DNA of 31,045 nucleotides from Akkermansiaceae bacterium UBA4589 (GCA_002387565.1 DGJT01000028.1:40203-71247), one strand, 5' to 3'. Shown: positions 1 through 7,579, counted from the stretch's first letter. Translations and numbers: made by a program. Notes: a model not told the origin generated them from the letters alone.

Positions 1-17
1 CCGCTGTTTTACAGCGG
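1..17. other. Perfect hairpin at window edge
   Basis: CCGCTGT and ACAGCGG form a 7-bp stem around a TTT loop. There is no T-run next to it, so it is not an obvious intrinsic terminator. Whatever it belongs to lies to the left of the window. Confidence 0.5.
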
Positions 18-121
18 TGGTCGACATCTTGTCTGCTCGCTGTCAGAGTATAAAAAAACCTCACACAAAATTACTCATAAAGTTAATCCCTTATTTTTAG
101 TATATAAGGATTATCCTCGTT

Positions 122-181
122 GCTTTGCATTTTTAACGTTCTCTGCTCGCTGTCAGGGCATAAAAAAAGCACCCTTAAAAG
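122..181. repeat. 60-bp direct repeat, copy 1
   Basis: This 60-bp stretch matches 387-446 at 59 of 60 positions; the only difference is G/A in CTCGCTGTCAG. It contains the left half of the tRNA terminator hairpin but not the right half, so here the hairpin is broken. A weaker third copy of the core (TCTGCTCGCTGTCAG, then a T and A-rich run) lies near 32-58. The 205 bp between the two full copies look non-coding. Confidence 0.85.
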
Positions 182-386
182 AAAGTCATTAAACTTAGCT
201 TCTAAAATAGGTAAGTTGATAGAAAAATCAAAGCTGAAGGATTTTAAATCTACCAGAGAACGGATTGGCTCATGCACAAGGCATGACCCTCTGCCATGAG
301 CATGTCTGCGACATGGGGTTCTATCATTCGGACTAGCGTGAGAGCTATCCTCACAGAGCAGTCAAATTCAAAGCTTTGCTTCGCAA
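182..386. other. Non-coding, hairpin-rich spacer between repeats
   Basis: I see no credible gene here. The stretch is rich in short inverted repeats: GCTCATG (268-274) with CATGAGC (295-301), CATGTC (301-306) with GACATG (310-315), and GTGAG (338-342) with CTCAC (350-354). CAAAGCTTTG near 370 is itself a palindrome. Open frames through it are short, interrupted and of poor composition. It may be a dispersed repeat element, a remnant of duplicated tRNA flank, or a structured RNA; the sequence alone does not decide. Confidence 0.5.
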
Positions 387-446
387 GCTTTGCATTTTTA
401 ACGTTCTCTGCTCGCTATCAGGGCATAAAAAAAGCACCCTTAAAAG
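387..446. repeat. 60-bp direct repeat, copy 2
   Basis: Second copy of the 122-181 repeat (59/60 identical, 265 bp apart). Unlike copy 1 it runs into a complete terminator hairpin next to tRNA-Tyr, so this copy is probably the original and copy 1 the duplicate. Confidence 0.85.
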
Positions 447-457
447 GATGCTTTTTT
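427..457 (-). terminator. Intrinsic terminator of tRNA-Tyr
   Basis: Read on the minus strand, AAAAAAGCATCC and GGGTGCTTTTTT pair around a TTTTAA loop with one internal mismatch, and a T-run follows. It sits 10 bases after the CCA end of the tRNA. The A-run on the other side means it could also act in the plus direction. Confidence 0.8.
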
Positions 458-466
458 ATATTCTGA

Positions 467-552
467 TGGTGGGCAGAGAAGGATTCGAACCTTCGTACAC
501 TTACGTGAGCAGATTTACAGTCTGCCGCCTTTAACCACTCGGCCATCTACCC
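467..552 (-). tRNA. tRNA-Tyr (GTA)
   Basis: The 86-nt minus-strand sequence folds as a class II tRNA. The acceptor arm is GGGTAGA with TCTGCCC. The anticodon stem is CAGAC-type with loop CTGTAAA (anticodon GTA), there is a long variable arm, and the T arm is GAAGG-TTCGAAT-CCTTC. The discriminator base is A and CCA is encoded (467-469). A long variable arm together with GTA is diagnostic of bacterial tyrosine tRNA. An intrinsic terminator follows at once. Confidence 0.97.
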
Positions 553-628
553 ATTCATCAGGAGCAATCGTTTTACCGTTTTATTTTTTTAAATCAAGAC
601 TATTTTGAAAAATAATTTTAGTATAACT

Positions 629-1111
629 TTAATCTAAAAGTTCCAAATTATGTTCACCTAGTATCAATTCTCCACTACTGAGTATTCTCGCGCGTAAACC
701 TCCACGCCCCTTGAGGAATTCTTCTGCCCCCTCGCCACAGGCTTCATCCATCCAGTAGCAAGGAGCACACTCCTCGCTACCTCTAAATTTAATACCATTA
801 ATACTAAATTCTTTACCGATGAGACTGTTTAAATCTACGCCTTGCGTCATCACATTACGTCTCACCGCAGATATAGGGTACTCGCCTTTGACTTCTTGGC
901 TCAAGGCATCGTAAACTGCGTAATCAAAAAACGTGATTTGCCCTTTGAAATCTTCTTTGAAATCGTAGAACCTATCTCCCACTATGCCCTTGCCGGCAAC
1001 GCACTCAATGCGCTCTTTGGAAGTGATCGGAAAGTCTAAAGAGCCTATCTCATGACGGCCTTTGTAATTATGTCCCTCTGATATATAGATAGAATTAATA
1101 TTGATTTTCAT
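629..1111 (-). CDS. MOSC-domain protein
   Basis: A 160-residue protein made of a single MOSC domain, the fold of molybdenum-cofactor sulfurase C-termini and of YiiM/YuaD-type proteins that bind Moco or handle sulfur. Visible motifs are GKGIVGDRFYDF near residue 40, the conserved SAVRRNV segment near 80, and EECAPCYWMD near 113, which carries the usual MOSC cysteine. A glycine/arginine-rich RGGLRARIL follows. It lies downstream of moaA on the same strand, separated by about 180 bp, which supports a role in cofactor maturation or use. The exact sulfur or metal substrate cannot be read from the sequence. The ATG at 1111 has no Shine-Dalgarno sequence. Confidence 0.88.
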   Translation of the reverse strand: MKININSIYISEGHNYKGRHEIGSLDFPITSKERIECVAGKGIVGDRFYDFKEDFKGQITFFDYAVYDALSQEVKGEYPISAVRRNVMTQGVDLNSLIGKEFSINGIKFRGSEECAPCYWMDEACGEGAEEFLKGRGGLRARILSSGELILGEHNLELLD

Positions 1112-1119
1112 AAATTAAT

Positions 1120-1184
1120 AGTCAGTTAAACTCACACTCATATTTAGAGTAAGTGTTCATTTTTTATCCTCCGATATAGCTCAT
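1120..1184 (-). repeat. Degenerate copy of the moaA 3' end
   Basis: This stretch resembles 1256-1315, the true moaA end. Both carry, on the minus strand, an ATG...ATC-GGA-GG-TAA-AAAA tract followed by (T)GAACACT and TCTAA. The copy still spells Met-Ser-Tyr-Ile-Gly-Gly-stop, with a different serine codon (AGC against TCA). In that frame the sequence upstream is blocked by TAG codons, so no longer gene remains. It looks like an old tandem duplication of the gene tail. Confidence 0.6.
1122..1160 (-). CDS. Possible 12-codon leader ORF upstream of the MOSC gene
   Basis: On the minus strand a perfect GGAGG (plus 1168-1172) is followed after 7 bases by ATG and a 12-codon frame, MNTYSKYECEFN, ending in TGA 10 bases before the MOSC start. 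It is one of very few starts in the window with a strong Shine-Dalgarno sequence. The same GGAGG is, however, the codons for the Gly-Gly of the duplicated moaA tail, so the match may be a by-product. A related frame after the real moaA end (TTG at 1290, reading LNTLSVSVRV) suggests shared ancestry. Function is unknown, and translation is not shown. Confidence 0.25.
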   Translation of the reverse strand: MNTYSKYECEFN

Positions 1185-1255
1185 TTGATAAATCTACTTC
1201 TACTCGAAGTATCTTTCCCCTTCGGGCAAAAGAACTCCACTTCATTACGTCTTTT

Positions 1256-1315
1256 GTCTAAACTCTTACGCTCACGCTTAGAGTGTTCAATTTTTTACCC
1301 TCCGATGTATGACAT
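1256..1315 (-). repeat. moaA 3' end, original copy of the degenerate repeat
   Basis: It covers the last codons of moaA (MSYIGG-stop) and about 40 bases after them. It matches 1120-1184 with scattered mismatches and small gaps, about 130 bp away. The flanking TTAGAGT and TAAACTC-like words are also shared. Confidence 0.55.
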
Positions 1316-2341
1316 CTCCACTTTCGGCTGTTTTTCCACATTTTCATTAAATCTGATTTCTGAGTAACGGTCATCACGTTGTTGCCAGATAGAACTGAAT
1401 TGAGCTGTGAGAAAACTCACGAGTTCATCATCTGTCTTGCCTTGTCGCTGGATGATAGGTTTGAGGTCATAACCTACACTACTAAATAAACACGTGTAAA
1501 TCTGTCCATCTGCTGATAATCGAGCACGATTGCAGTCCCCACAGAAAGGTTCACTAATGGAGGTGATAAATCCTATTTCAGTCTGCGTATCTGTGAATCG
1601 ATAACGCTTCGCAACTTCACCTATATGAGCTGGATTAACAGGTTCTAAAGAGGCTATGGTTTCTAACTGGGCTAAGACCTGCTTGGTATCTACAACATCG
1701 CTGGCTTCCCAGCCATTACAGTTACCTACATCCATGTACTCAATAAACCTTAATGGCACACCAAAATCTCGAGCTTGATGTGCTAATGCTAATACTTGTC
1801 CGTCATTAACCCCTTGCTTTAGCACTGTATTAATTTTTACATATAGACCAGCTTCTTTGGCTGCTATAATACCTTTTAAAACATGAGACACCTTAGCTTT
1901 ACCGCCATTCATCTCACTAAAAATTTCGTCATCCATAGCGTCCAAACTCACAGTAACTCTATCTAACCCTGCGGCTTTAAGTTTTTTAGCATATTTAGGT
2001 AGCAGCAACCCATTGGTGGTCAGTGCTATTTCATCAAGGTCTTCGATACTGTAGAGTTGAGCAATGAGCTGGTCGATATCTCGACGCATGAGCGGCTCAC
2101 CACCTGTGAGTCTGATTTTTTTAACTCCTAAATTAACACTAGCTCTAGCTACTAGGGTAATTTGCTCAAATGACAAAATTTGAGATTTTGGTAAAAACAC
2201 ATAATCCTTACCAAACACTTCTTCAGGCATACAATAGCGACAACGCAACTGACAGCGATCAGTCACAGAAATACGCAAGTCGTGCAGACCACGGTTTCTC
2301 TGATCTACTACTGTACTCTGCGCTGAACCAATGGTCGCCAT
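1295..2341 (-). CDS. moaA: GTP 3',8-cyclase MoaA
   Basis: A radical SAM enzyme that, with MoaC, turns GTP into cyclic pyranopterin monophosphate, the first step of molybdenum cofactor synthesis. The N-terminal cluster motif is CQLRCRYC (Cys30, 34 and 37), followed by the LTGGEPLMRRD SAM-binding segment. The C-terminal substrate-side cluster is CGDCNRARLS...YTC. The protein ends in Gly-Gly (347-348), the family's functional tail. Its length of 348 is slightly above usual. It starts four bases after the stop of the TMEM220-like gene, so the two are probably co-transcribed. No moaC, moaE or moeA lies in the window. A degraded copy of its 3' end follows downstream. Confidence 0.97.
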   Translation of the reverse strand: MATIGSAQSTVVDQRNRGLHDLRISVTDRCQLRCRYCMPEEVFGKDYVFLPKSQILSFEQITLVARASVNLGVKKIRLTGGEPLMRRDIDQLIAQLYSIEDLDEIALTTNGLLLPKYAKKLKAAGLDRVTVSLDAMDDEIFSEMNGGKAKVSHVLKGIIAAKEAGLYVKINTVLKQGVNDGQVLALAHQARDFGVPLRFIEYMDVGNCNGWEASDVVDTKQVLAQLETIASLEPVNPAHIGEVAKRYRFTDTQTEIGFITSISEPFCGDCNRARLSADGQIYTCLFSSVGYDLKPIIQRQGKTDDELVSFLTAQFSSIWQQRDDRYSEIRFNENVEKQPKVEMSYIGG

Positions 2342-2345
2342 ACTT

Positions 2346-2747
2346 TTAACTCTTTTTGCGGATAATTAAATTGAGAATAATCAACCAAACAATAATAAGA
2401 AGCACCCCTCCAGTTTCATTGGTTTGCTGCACCATCTGAGCAGGCCCTGTACCATCTTGCGTCCAAAAGTTTGTAATATTCAGACGACTCCAATGCCAGT
2501 TTCCCACATCATCTTGCAACTTAAAACATAGCGCCCCAATAGAGAAGCCTAATGCGATACCTGCTCCATAGAAGCTCAACTTTTGCTTCCATGTTAAAAA
2601 CCCTAAAATAGCACAAGCCAAATACATCAAAACCCAGCTCCACCAATCGGCATTGTTATATTGAGTGAAATCATTAAACTGCACGAGCATAAACACAAGA
2701 AACAGAACGCTCCCTATCCATAAGCCTATACTCGTTGATTTTTTCAT
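2346..2747 (-). CDS. TMEM220-like four-helix membrane protein
   Basis: A 133-residue integral membrane protein with about four hydrophobic segments (roughly residues 8-24, 38-54, 60-76 and 113-129). The LVQFND motif ending the first helix, followed by WWSWVLMYLACA, resembles the TMEM220 family, whose function is unknown. A short polar loop with tryptophans (near 82-110) precedes the last helix. The gene is followed four bases later by moaA and lies 56 bp after purB, so it sits inside a same-strand run. The link to molybdenum cofactor is positional only. Confidence 0.7.
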   Translation of the reverse strand: MKKSTSIGLWIGSVLFLVFMLVQFNDFTQYNNADWWSWVLMYLACAILGFLTWKQKLSFYGAGIALGFSIGALCFKLQDDVGNWHWSRLNITNFWTQDGTGPAQMVQQTNETGGVLLIIVWLIILNLIIRKKS

Positions 2748-2803
2748 GAAGCTATGACTAATAAATTTATAGATTGCTAGCTAATGAGCCACTAAATAAT
2801 GAT

Positions 2804-4228
2804 TTAAAGAATATCCGCAGGACTATACTCAGCCGCCTGCGGACAATTGGCTAATTCAGCTGCAATTTGAGATACAAAGTACTCTACTTGGCTGACGGCT
2901 GCACCTGTTTTTTGACGACCTTCGTCCACCCATACTTGTAACTGAGCTTCATCAAACGGTAGTCTGTCATCCTGCGCCATACGTTGGATCAAATCATTAT
3001 GACTGATTTTACCAGCACGCAAATCATTGATAGTTGCTACGGCGAGCTCTTTGACCACTTCGTGAGCTGTCTCACGACCCACACCCGCTTTAACAGCTTG
3101 CATGAGAATCGTGGTTGTCATTAAAAATGGTAGGTAATATTCATTTTCTTTGGTGATGACTTCTGGGTAGACTTCCATTTGCTTAAGCACAGTGAGGAAA
3201 GTCTCAAGTAAACCATCAATAGCAAAAAACGCATCAGGCAACATCACACGGCGTACCACTGAACAAGAGACATCACCCTCATTCCATTGGTCACCTGCAA
3301 GACCCGTTGCCATAGTAAGATAACCCTTAAGAATCACATGGAAACCACACACACGTTCACAAGAGCGAGCATTCATTTTGTGTGGCATCGCACTAGAGCC
3401 TGTCTGACCTGGAGCAAAGCCCTCAGAAGCAGTCTCGTGGCCTGCCATCAAGCGTAATGTTTTAGCCAGCGATGTCGGAGCTGATGCGAGTTGTACCAGA
3501 TTAGCCACGACTTGGTAATCTAACGAGCGTGGGTAAACCTGACCTACGTTGGTAAGCACCTTATTAATTCCTAAATGATTGACAATTTTTTGCTCAAGTT
3601 CAAGTACAGCAGCACTATCTCCATCAAACAAGGATAACTGATCCATCTGTGTCCCCACAGCACCTTTAAGACCACGTACAGGGTAATTCTCTATAATTTG
3701 ATTGAGCGCTTGATAAGCTACGAATAACTCCTCACCAAACATCGCAATACGCTTGCCCATGGTACTTGGTTGAGCGGCTACATTGTGAGTTCTAGCAGTC
3801 ACCACGATATTCTTCCATGACTCTGCACGTTGTGATAATTGATTCAAAGTGGCGAGCACCTTAACCTTGAGTAACTCCAACGAGCGATAGACTTGCAACT
3901 GCTCTACATTCTCAGTGAGGTCACGTGAGGTCATGCCCTTGTGAATTTCCTCATAACCAGCAAGGTCAGTGAACTCTTCAATACGAGCCTTCACATCGTG
4001 ACGAGTGATCACCTCGCGATCTTGGATAGATTTTAAATTGACCTGATTAATGACTGATTCATAAGCCTTGATAGCATCAGCATTGACATCTAAACCTAAA
4101 TCTTTTTGTGCTTTAAGTACAGCCACCCAGAGCTCTCTTTCTAAAATAATACGCCCCTCTGCTGACCAAATGGCAGACATTTCTTTAGTGGCGTAACGTT
4201 GGGCTAGGATGTTAGTGATTTCACTCAT
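2804..4228 (-). CDS. purB: Adenylosuccinate lyase
   Basis: It catalyses two beta-eliminations of fumarate in purine synthesis: SAICAR to AICAR, and adenylosuccinate to AMP. At 474 residues it fits the fumarase/aspartase superfamily. The superfamily signature GSSAMPHKMN lies at residues 277-286, in the mobile loop with the catalytic serine. The TSRDLTENVEQLQ segment near residue 100 is a second conserved block, and TARTHNVAAQPST carries the third. The all-helical core and the C-terminal domain look complete. The ATG at 4228 has no Shine-Dalgarno site. TMEM220-like, moaA and MOSC genes follow on the same strand. Confidence 0.96.
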   Translation of the reverse strand: MSEITNILAQRYATKEMSAIWSAEGRIILERELWVAVLKAQKDLGLDVNADAIKAYESVINQVNLKSIQDREVITRHDVKARIEEFTDLAGYEEIHKGMTSRDLTENVEQLQVYRSLELLKVKVLATLNQLSQRAESWKNIVVTARTHNVAAQPSTMGKRIAMFGEELFVAYQALNQIIENYPVRGLKGAVGTQMDQLSLFDGDSAAVLELEQKIVNHLGINKVLTNVGQVYPRSLDYQVVANLVQLASAPTSLAKTLRLMAGHETASEGFAPGQTGSSAMPHKMNARSCERVCGFHVILKGYLTMATGLAGDQWNEGDVSCSVVRRVMLPDAFFAIDGLLETFLTVLKQMEVYPEVITKENEYYLPFLMTTTILMQAVKAGVGRETAHEVVKELAVATINDLRAGKISHNDLIQRMAQDDRLPFDEAQLQVWVDEGRQKTGAAVSQVEYFVSQIAAELANCPQAAEYSPADIL

Positions 4229-4427
4229 GTTGGAAAATAATAGTCGTTAAAAATGATAGAGAAATGATACCTCTACAGTGAGGCTATCTAAGGGGAATTT
4301 AGCGCCTTTGACAAGCTCACAAAGTTTGAAAATGAATAATCTTGATTAACCTGTTAAAACACCTTAGTACTCTTAGCAATTAAGCGTGCTTTTTCAGTAC
4401 GATTTAAAACAACTATTACTATTTATT

Positions 4428-5429
4428 ATGTCTAACCCTATACGTGTTTGTGTTACTGGTGCAGCTGGTCAAATTGACTACAGTTTGCTCTTTAGAATTG
4501 CTAGTGGCGAGATGTTTGGCCCTAACCAACCTGTCGCTCTTAACCTCCTTGAAATCACTCCAGCTTTAGAAGCCCTCAAAGGTGTCGCTATGGAGCTTGA
4601 TGACTGTGCTTTTCCTCTACTTACTGACATCGTGATGACTGACGATGTGAATGTCGCCATGACCGATGTCAACTGGGCACTCCTCGTAGGATCTAAGCCT
4701 CGTGGTCCAGGCATGGAACGTGCTGACCTCATCAAAGACAATGGTGCTATCTTTACCTCAACAGGCAAAGCTATCAATGATCACGCTGCAGCTGATGTAC
4801 GTGTAGCTGTGGTTGGTAACCCATGTAACACTAACTGCCTCATCGCCATGAGCAATGCTCCTGACGTGCCTAATGACAGATTTACTGCGATGACCAGACT
4901 CGACCAGAACCGTGCCATGACCCAACTCGCACAAAAATCAGGCACTACAGTCACAGACATCAAAAACATGGTTGTATGGGGTAACCACTCAGCTAACCAA
5001 GTACCTGACTACCTCAACGCCAGCATCGCAGGCAAACCAGCGACTGAGGTTATCACTGATTTAGATTACCTACAAAACGAGTTCACTCCAACTGTAGCCA
5101 AACGTGGTGCGGCTATTATTGCTGCTCGTGGAAAATCATCAGCTGCTTCTGCTGCTAATGCGCTCATCGATCATGTTAAGAGCCTCACGACTCCAACTCC
5201 AGAGGGCGAAGTATTCTCAGCTTGCGTAAGCTCAGATAACAACCCTTACGCTGAGTCACTCGGCATCCCTGAGGGGCTTATCTTTAGTTTCCCATGTACC
5301 TCAACAGGTAATGGCGACTACAAGATTGTCGAAGGTTGGGAACTCGACGATTTCCTCAAAGCTGGCATCCAAAACAGCATCGACGAACTCACCGAAGAAA
5401 AAGAAATTATCAGCAACTTGCTTAAATAA
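4428..5429 (+). CDS. mdh: Malate dehydrogenase with altered nucleotide loop
   Basis: NAD-linked oxidation of malate to oxaloacetate in the citric acid cycle. The 333-residue protein is of the dimeric, cytosolic-type LDH/MDH class. The Rossmann loop is TGAAGQID (residues 10-17), the substrate arginines sit in GSKPRGPGMERADL, NAD contacts in GNPCNTNC, the catalytic Asp in TRLDQNR, and the catalytic His in VVWGNHSANQVPD. Residue 17 is Asp (GAC at 4476-4478), where the family normally has the third Gly of GxxGxxG; all other motifs are intact. The start is ATG 4428. An upstream GTG at 4386 would add 14 hydrophobic residues not expected in the family. Codon use is strongly biased, as in highly expressed genes. 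An intrinsic terminator follows. Confidence 0.95.
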   Translation: MSNPIRVCVTGAAGQIDYSLLFRIASGEMFGPNQPVALNLLEITPALEALKGVAMELDDCAFPLLTDIVMTDDVNVAMTDVNWALLVGSKPRGPGMERADLIKDNGAIFTSTGKAINDHAAADVRVAVVGNPCNTNCLIAMSNAPDVPNDRFTAMTRLDQNRAMTQLAQKSGTTVTDIKNMVVWGNHSANQVPDYLNASIAGKPATEVITDLDYLQNEFTPTVAKRGAAIIAARGKSSAASAANALIDHVKSLTTPTPEGEVFSACVSSDNNPYAESLGIPEGLIFSFPCTSTGNGDYKIVEGWELDDFLKAGIQNSIDELTEEKEIISNLLK

Positions 5430-5473
5430 TTTCATCAACCATTCTTTAAATTATTAGTTTAAAGAAAATCAAG

Positions 5474-5506
5474 CCAGTGAGATGTATGTCTCACTGGATT
5501 TTTTTA
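5474..5506. terminator. Bidirectional terminator between mdh and the MDR reductase
   Basis: CCAGTGAGA and TCTCACTGG form a perfect 9-bp stem around a 6-base loop, and ATTTTTTTA follows on the plus strand. It ends mdh transcription. It abuts the stop codon of the convergent gene at 5507 and may also end that transcript. Confidence 0.85.
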
Positions 5507-6481
5507 TTAATTCACAAACAATATTTTTCCTCCCCTTTTCGGTTGCTGAGCATGAGTGAGGGCTTGTTGATGCTTAGCTAATGGGTAAGTGGCCGCGACT
5601 GGTTGTGAGAGCTTACCTGCTATGACATAATCAGCGAGCTGTTGATACGTCTGCTGTATTTTCTCATAAGGTGTCTGACTCAGCCATTCTGTGACCCAGA
5701 GTCCATGTAGGCTAATCCCTTTGAAAATTAGAAACTTATTCGGCACTTTGAGACTACGTAAGCTCATTGCTCCATAAGTCACATGCTGCCCTTTAGGAGC
5801 CAAACAATCCATGAGACGCAACGCGCTATCACCCCCCACCGCATTCATGGCTAATTGTGGCTCTACACCGTTGGTGAGTTCGAGCACTTGGGATTTGAGG
5901 TCTTCTGCATCCACGAGGTTGATATCCCCTCCTAAATCAATAATTTCAGCGAGAGCTTCCTCACGACGCACAATATTAATGGTCTTGATGCCGAGTATTT
6001 GAGCGAGCTGAATCAAAGATTGCCCTACACCTGAATTGGCGGCGTTTTGAATGATCCAGTCACCTGCTTTTAAATCCAAAAAACTGGTCAGTAATTGCAA
6101 GGCTGTGAGTGGATTAACCTTGAGCATCGCTGCTTGTTCGACAGCTAATTCCTGAGGGATTTTAACTAGGCTATCTGCTGAGCAAATCAACTCTTGTTGC
6201 CATGTTCCCACACGCTTGATGAATATGACTCTATCTCCTGCTTGAAATAACTCTGATTGCGAGTCTAGCACCTCAGCCACTCCCTCAATACCGCAGGTAC
6301 TTGGTAACTCTGGTTTGACCCCATAATAACCTTGTACATAATTGATATCGGCAGGATTAATCGCAGATGCTAGTACACGCACCTGCACCTGCCCTGACTC
6401 TAAAGCAGGCAATGGTAACTCTACCAACTCCATGACCTCTTCAGGCTGACCAAAGCTTTTGAATTGTAGGGATTGCATCAT
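5507..6481 (-). CDS. MDR-family NAD(P)H reductase (MECR/quinone reductase-like)
   Basis: A zinc-free medium-chain dehydrogenase/reductase. The N-terminal GroES-like part has INPADINYVQGYYGVKP and a CGIEGVAEV block. The NPLTALQLL segment and the QNAANSGVGQSLIQLA nucleotide loop near the middle closely resemble mitochondrial-type 2-enoyl thioester reductases (MECR/Etr1), so fatty-acid enoyl reduction is a good guess, with quinone reduction as the alternative. No zinc ligands are visible. The frame is open to 6517, but a start there would lie inside the gap terminator hairpin, so one of the paired ATGs at 6478-6481 is the likely start. It gives about 324 residues. The gene is convergent with mdh. 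Confidence 0.85.
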   Translation of the reverse strand: MMQSLQFKSFGQPEEVMELVELPLPALESGQVQVRVLASAINPADINYVQGYYGVKPELPSTCGIEGVAEVLDSQSELFQAGDRVIFIKRVGTWQQELICSADSLVKIPQELAVEQAAMLKVNPLTALQLLTSFLDLKAGDWIIQNAANSGVGQSLIQLAQILGIKTINIVRREEALAEIIDLGGDINLVDAEDLKSQVLELTNGVEPQLAMNAVGGDSALRLMDCLAPKGQHVTYGAMSLRSLKVPNKFLIFKGISLHGLWVTEWLSQTPYEKIQQTYQQLADYVIAGKLSQPVAATYPLAKHQQALTHAQQPKRGGKILFVN

Positions 6482-6495
6482 GAATATAAGGTTAC

Positions 6496-6530
6496 AAAAA
6501 AAGGCGAGGTTTTTCAACCTCGCCTTTTTG
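6496..6530 (-). terminator. gap terminator
   Basis: GGCGAGGTT (6503-6511) and AACCTCGCC (6516-6524) pair around a 4-base loop, flanked by A- and T-runs, so the hairpin can work in both directions. It lies 36 bp past the gap stop and just before the reductase start. Confidence 0.9.
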
Positions 6531-6565
6531 CTAATTGACTTAGCTATTCGATTTTCTCGTAAGTC

Positions 6566-7579
6566 TTAGAGACCTTCTGAGATAAGAGCAAGTGCTTCGG
6601 CTGCACGGTTTGAGTAACCCCACTCGTTATCGTACCAAGCGCCGATTTTAACCATACCACCTTCGAGTACCATAGTACAACCAGCATCAAGAATTGATGA
6701 GTGTGGGTCGCCTACGATGTCTTGAAGTACAAGTGGTAATTCAGTGTAATTAAAGATACCTTTGAAGTTTTCTGTAGCTGCGGCCTCGGCAAAAGCTGCG
6801 TTGACCTCTTCTACGGTGACTTCTACGCCGTCTTTGAGTTGCGCTACAAAGTCAGTGAGTGAACCAGTTGGAGTTGGTACACGGTATGAGTTACCGATAA
6901 GCTTACCTTTGAGCTCAGGAATAACCTCACCAATAGCTTTGGCTGCGCCTGTGCTACTTGGGATGATGTTAATCGCAGCTGAACGAGCACGACGTAAGTC
7001 TGAGTGTGGTAAATCTAAGATTTTTTGGTCATTGGTGTAACTATGGATAGTTGCCATGATACCTTTCTCAACACCCCATTTGTCGTTGAGGATTTTCACC
7101 ATTGGTGCAAGACAGTTAGTCGTACAAGAAGCGTTAGATACGATGTGATGATTGTCAAAATCATAATCTTGGTGGTTGATGCCAAGACACATAGTTAAAT
7201 CTGGGTCTGATGCAGGTGCTGAGATGAGCACTTTTTTAGCTCCTGCTGAGATATGTTTGCTACTGCCCTCACGTGAAGCAAAGAAACCTGTTGATTCAAG
7301 TACAGTATCAACACCAAGGTCGGCCCAAGGAAGAGCTGCTGGGTCTCTTTCTGCAAGGAGTACGATTTTGTGACCATCAACGATGATAGCACCTTCTTCG
7401 GCTACTACTTCGGCAGCGAAAATGCCTTGAGTTGAATCGTACTTAAGTAAGTGAGCGATTGTTTTTGCATCTGTTAAATCATTGATTGCAACTACTTTTG
7501 TAAGTTCGCCTTTGTTAAAAAGCGCTCTAAGTACGTTACGTCCAATTCTACCGAAACCGTTAATTGCATATTTTGCCAT
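6566..7579 (-). CDS. gap: Glyceraldehyde-3-phosphate dehydrogenase
   Basis: Converts glyceraldehyde 3-phosphate, NAD and phosphate to 1,3-bisphosphoglycerate in glycolysis, or the reverse in gluconeogenesis. At 337 residues it is full length. The NAD loop is NGFGRIGRN (7-15), and Asp34 in AINDLTD suggests NAD rather than NADP use. The catalytic Cys152 sits in SNASCTTNC, the phosphate-site motif is SSTGAAKAIG, and the C-terminal NEWGYSNR is present. It has its own terminator. A perfect palindrome about 85 bp upstream could be an operator. Codon bias is as strong as in mdh. Confidence 0.97.
   Translation of the reverse strand: MAKYAINGFGRIGRNVLRALFNKGELTKVVAINDLTDAKTIAHLLKYDSTQGIFAAEVVAEEGAIIVDGHKIVLLAERDPAALPWADLGVDTVLESTGFFASREGSSKHISAGAKKVLISAPASDPDLTMCLGINHQDYDFDNHHIVSNASCTTNCLAPMVKILNDKWGVEKGIMATIHSYTNDQKILDLPHSDLRRARSAAINIIPSSTGAAKAIGEVIPELKGKLIGNSYRVPTPTGSLTDFVAQLKDGVEVTVEEVNAAFAEAAATENFKGIFNYTELPLVLQDIVGDPHSSILDAGCTMVLEGGMVKIGAWYDNEWGYSNRAAEALALISEGL

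Noticed and set aside
83..277. 64-codon frame on the minus strand
   Set aside because: It runs through the repeat and hairpin spacer, has no start signal or recognisable domain, and the duplicate copy decays into stops.
1..466. CRISPR array in the repeat region
   Set aside because: Two near-identical copies and one weak copy with unequal spacing do not make an array, and no cas genes are present.
842..1039. 65-codon plus-strand frame inside the MOSC gene
   Set aside because: A shadow of the MOSC gene on the other strand, with no family features.
1112..1294. Molybdenum-cofactor riboswitch between moaA and the MOSC gene
   Set aside because: I can see only small hairpins and a duplicated gene tail, with no recognisable aptamer pattern.
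4308..4340. TTGACA with AATAAT as a promoter for mdh
   Set aside because: The spacer is 21 bp and candidates at 17-18 bp match poorly, so it is not a supportable promoter call.
6482..6517. N-terminal extension of the MDR reductase
   Set aside because: It would start inside the gap terminator hairpin; the paired ATGs at 6478-6481 fit the family better.
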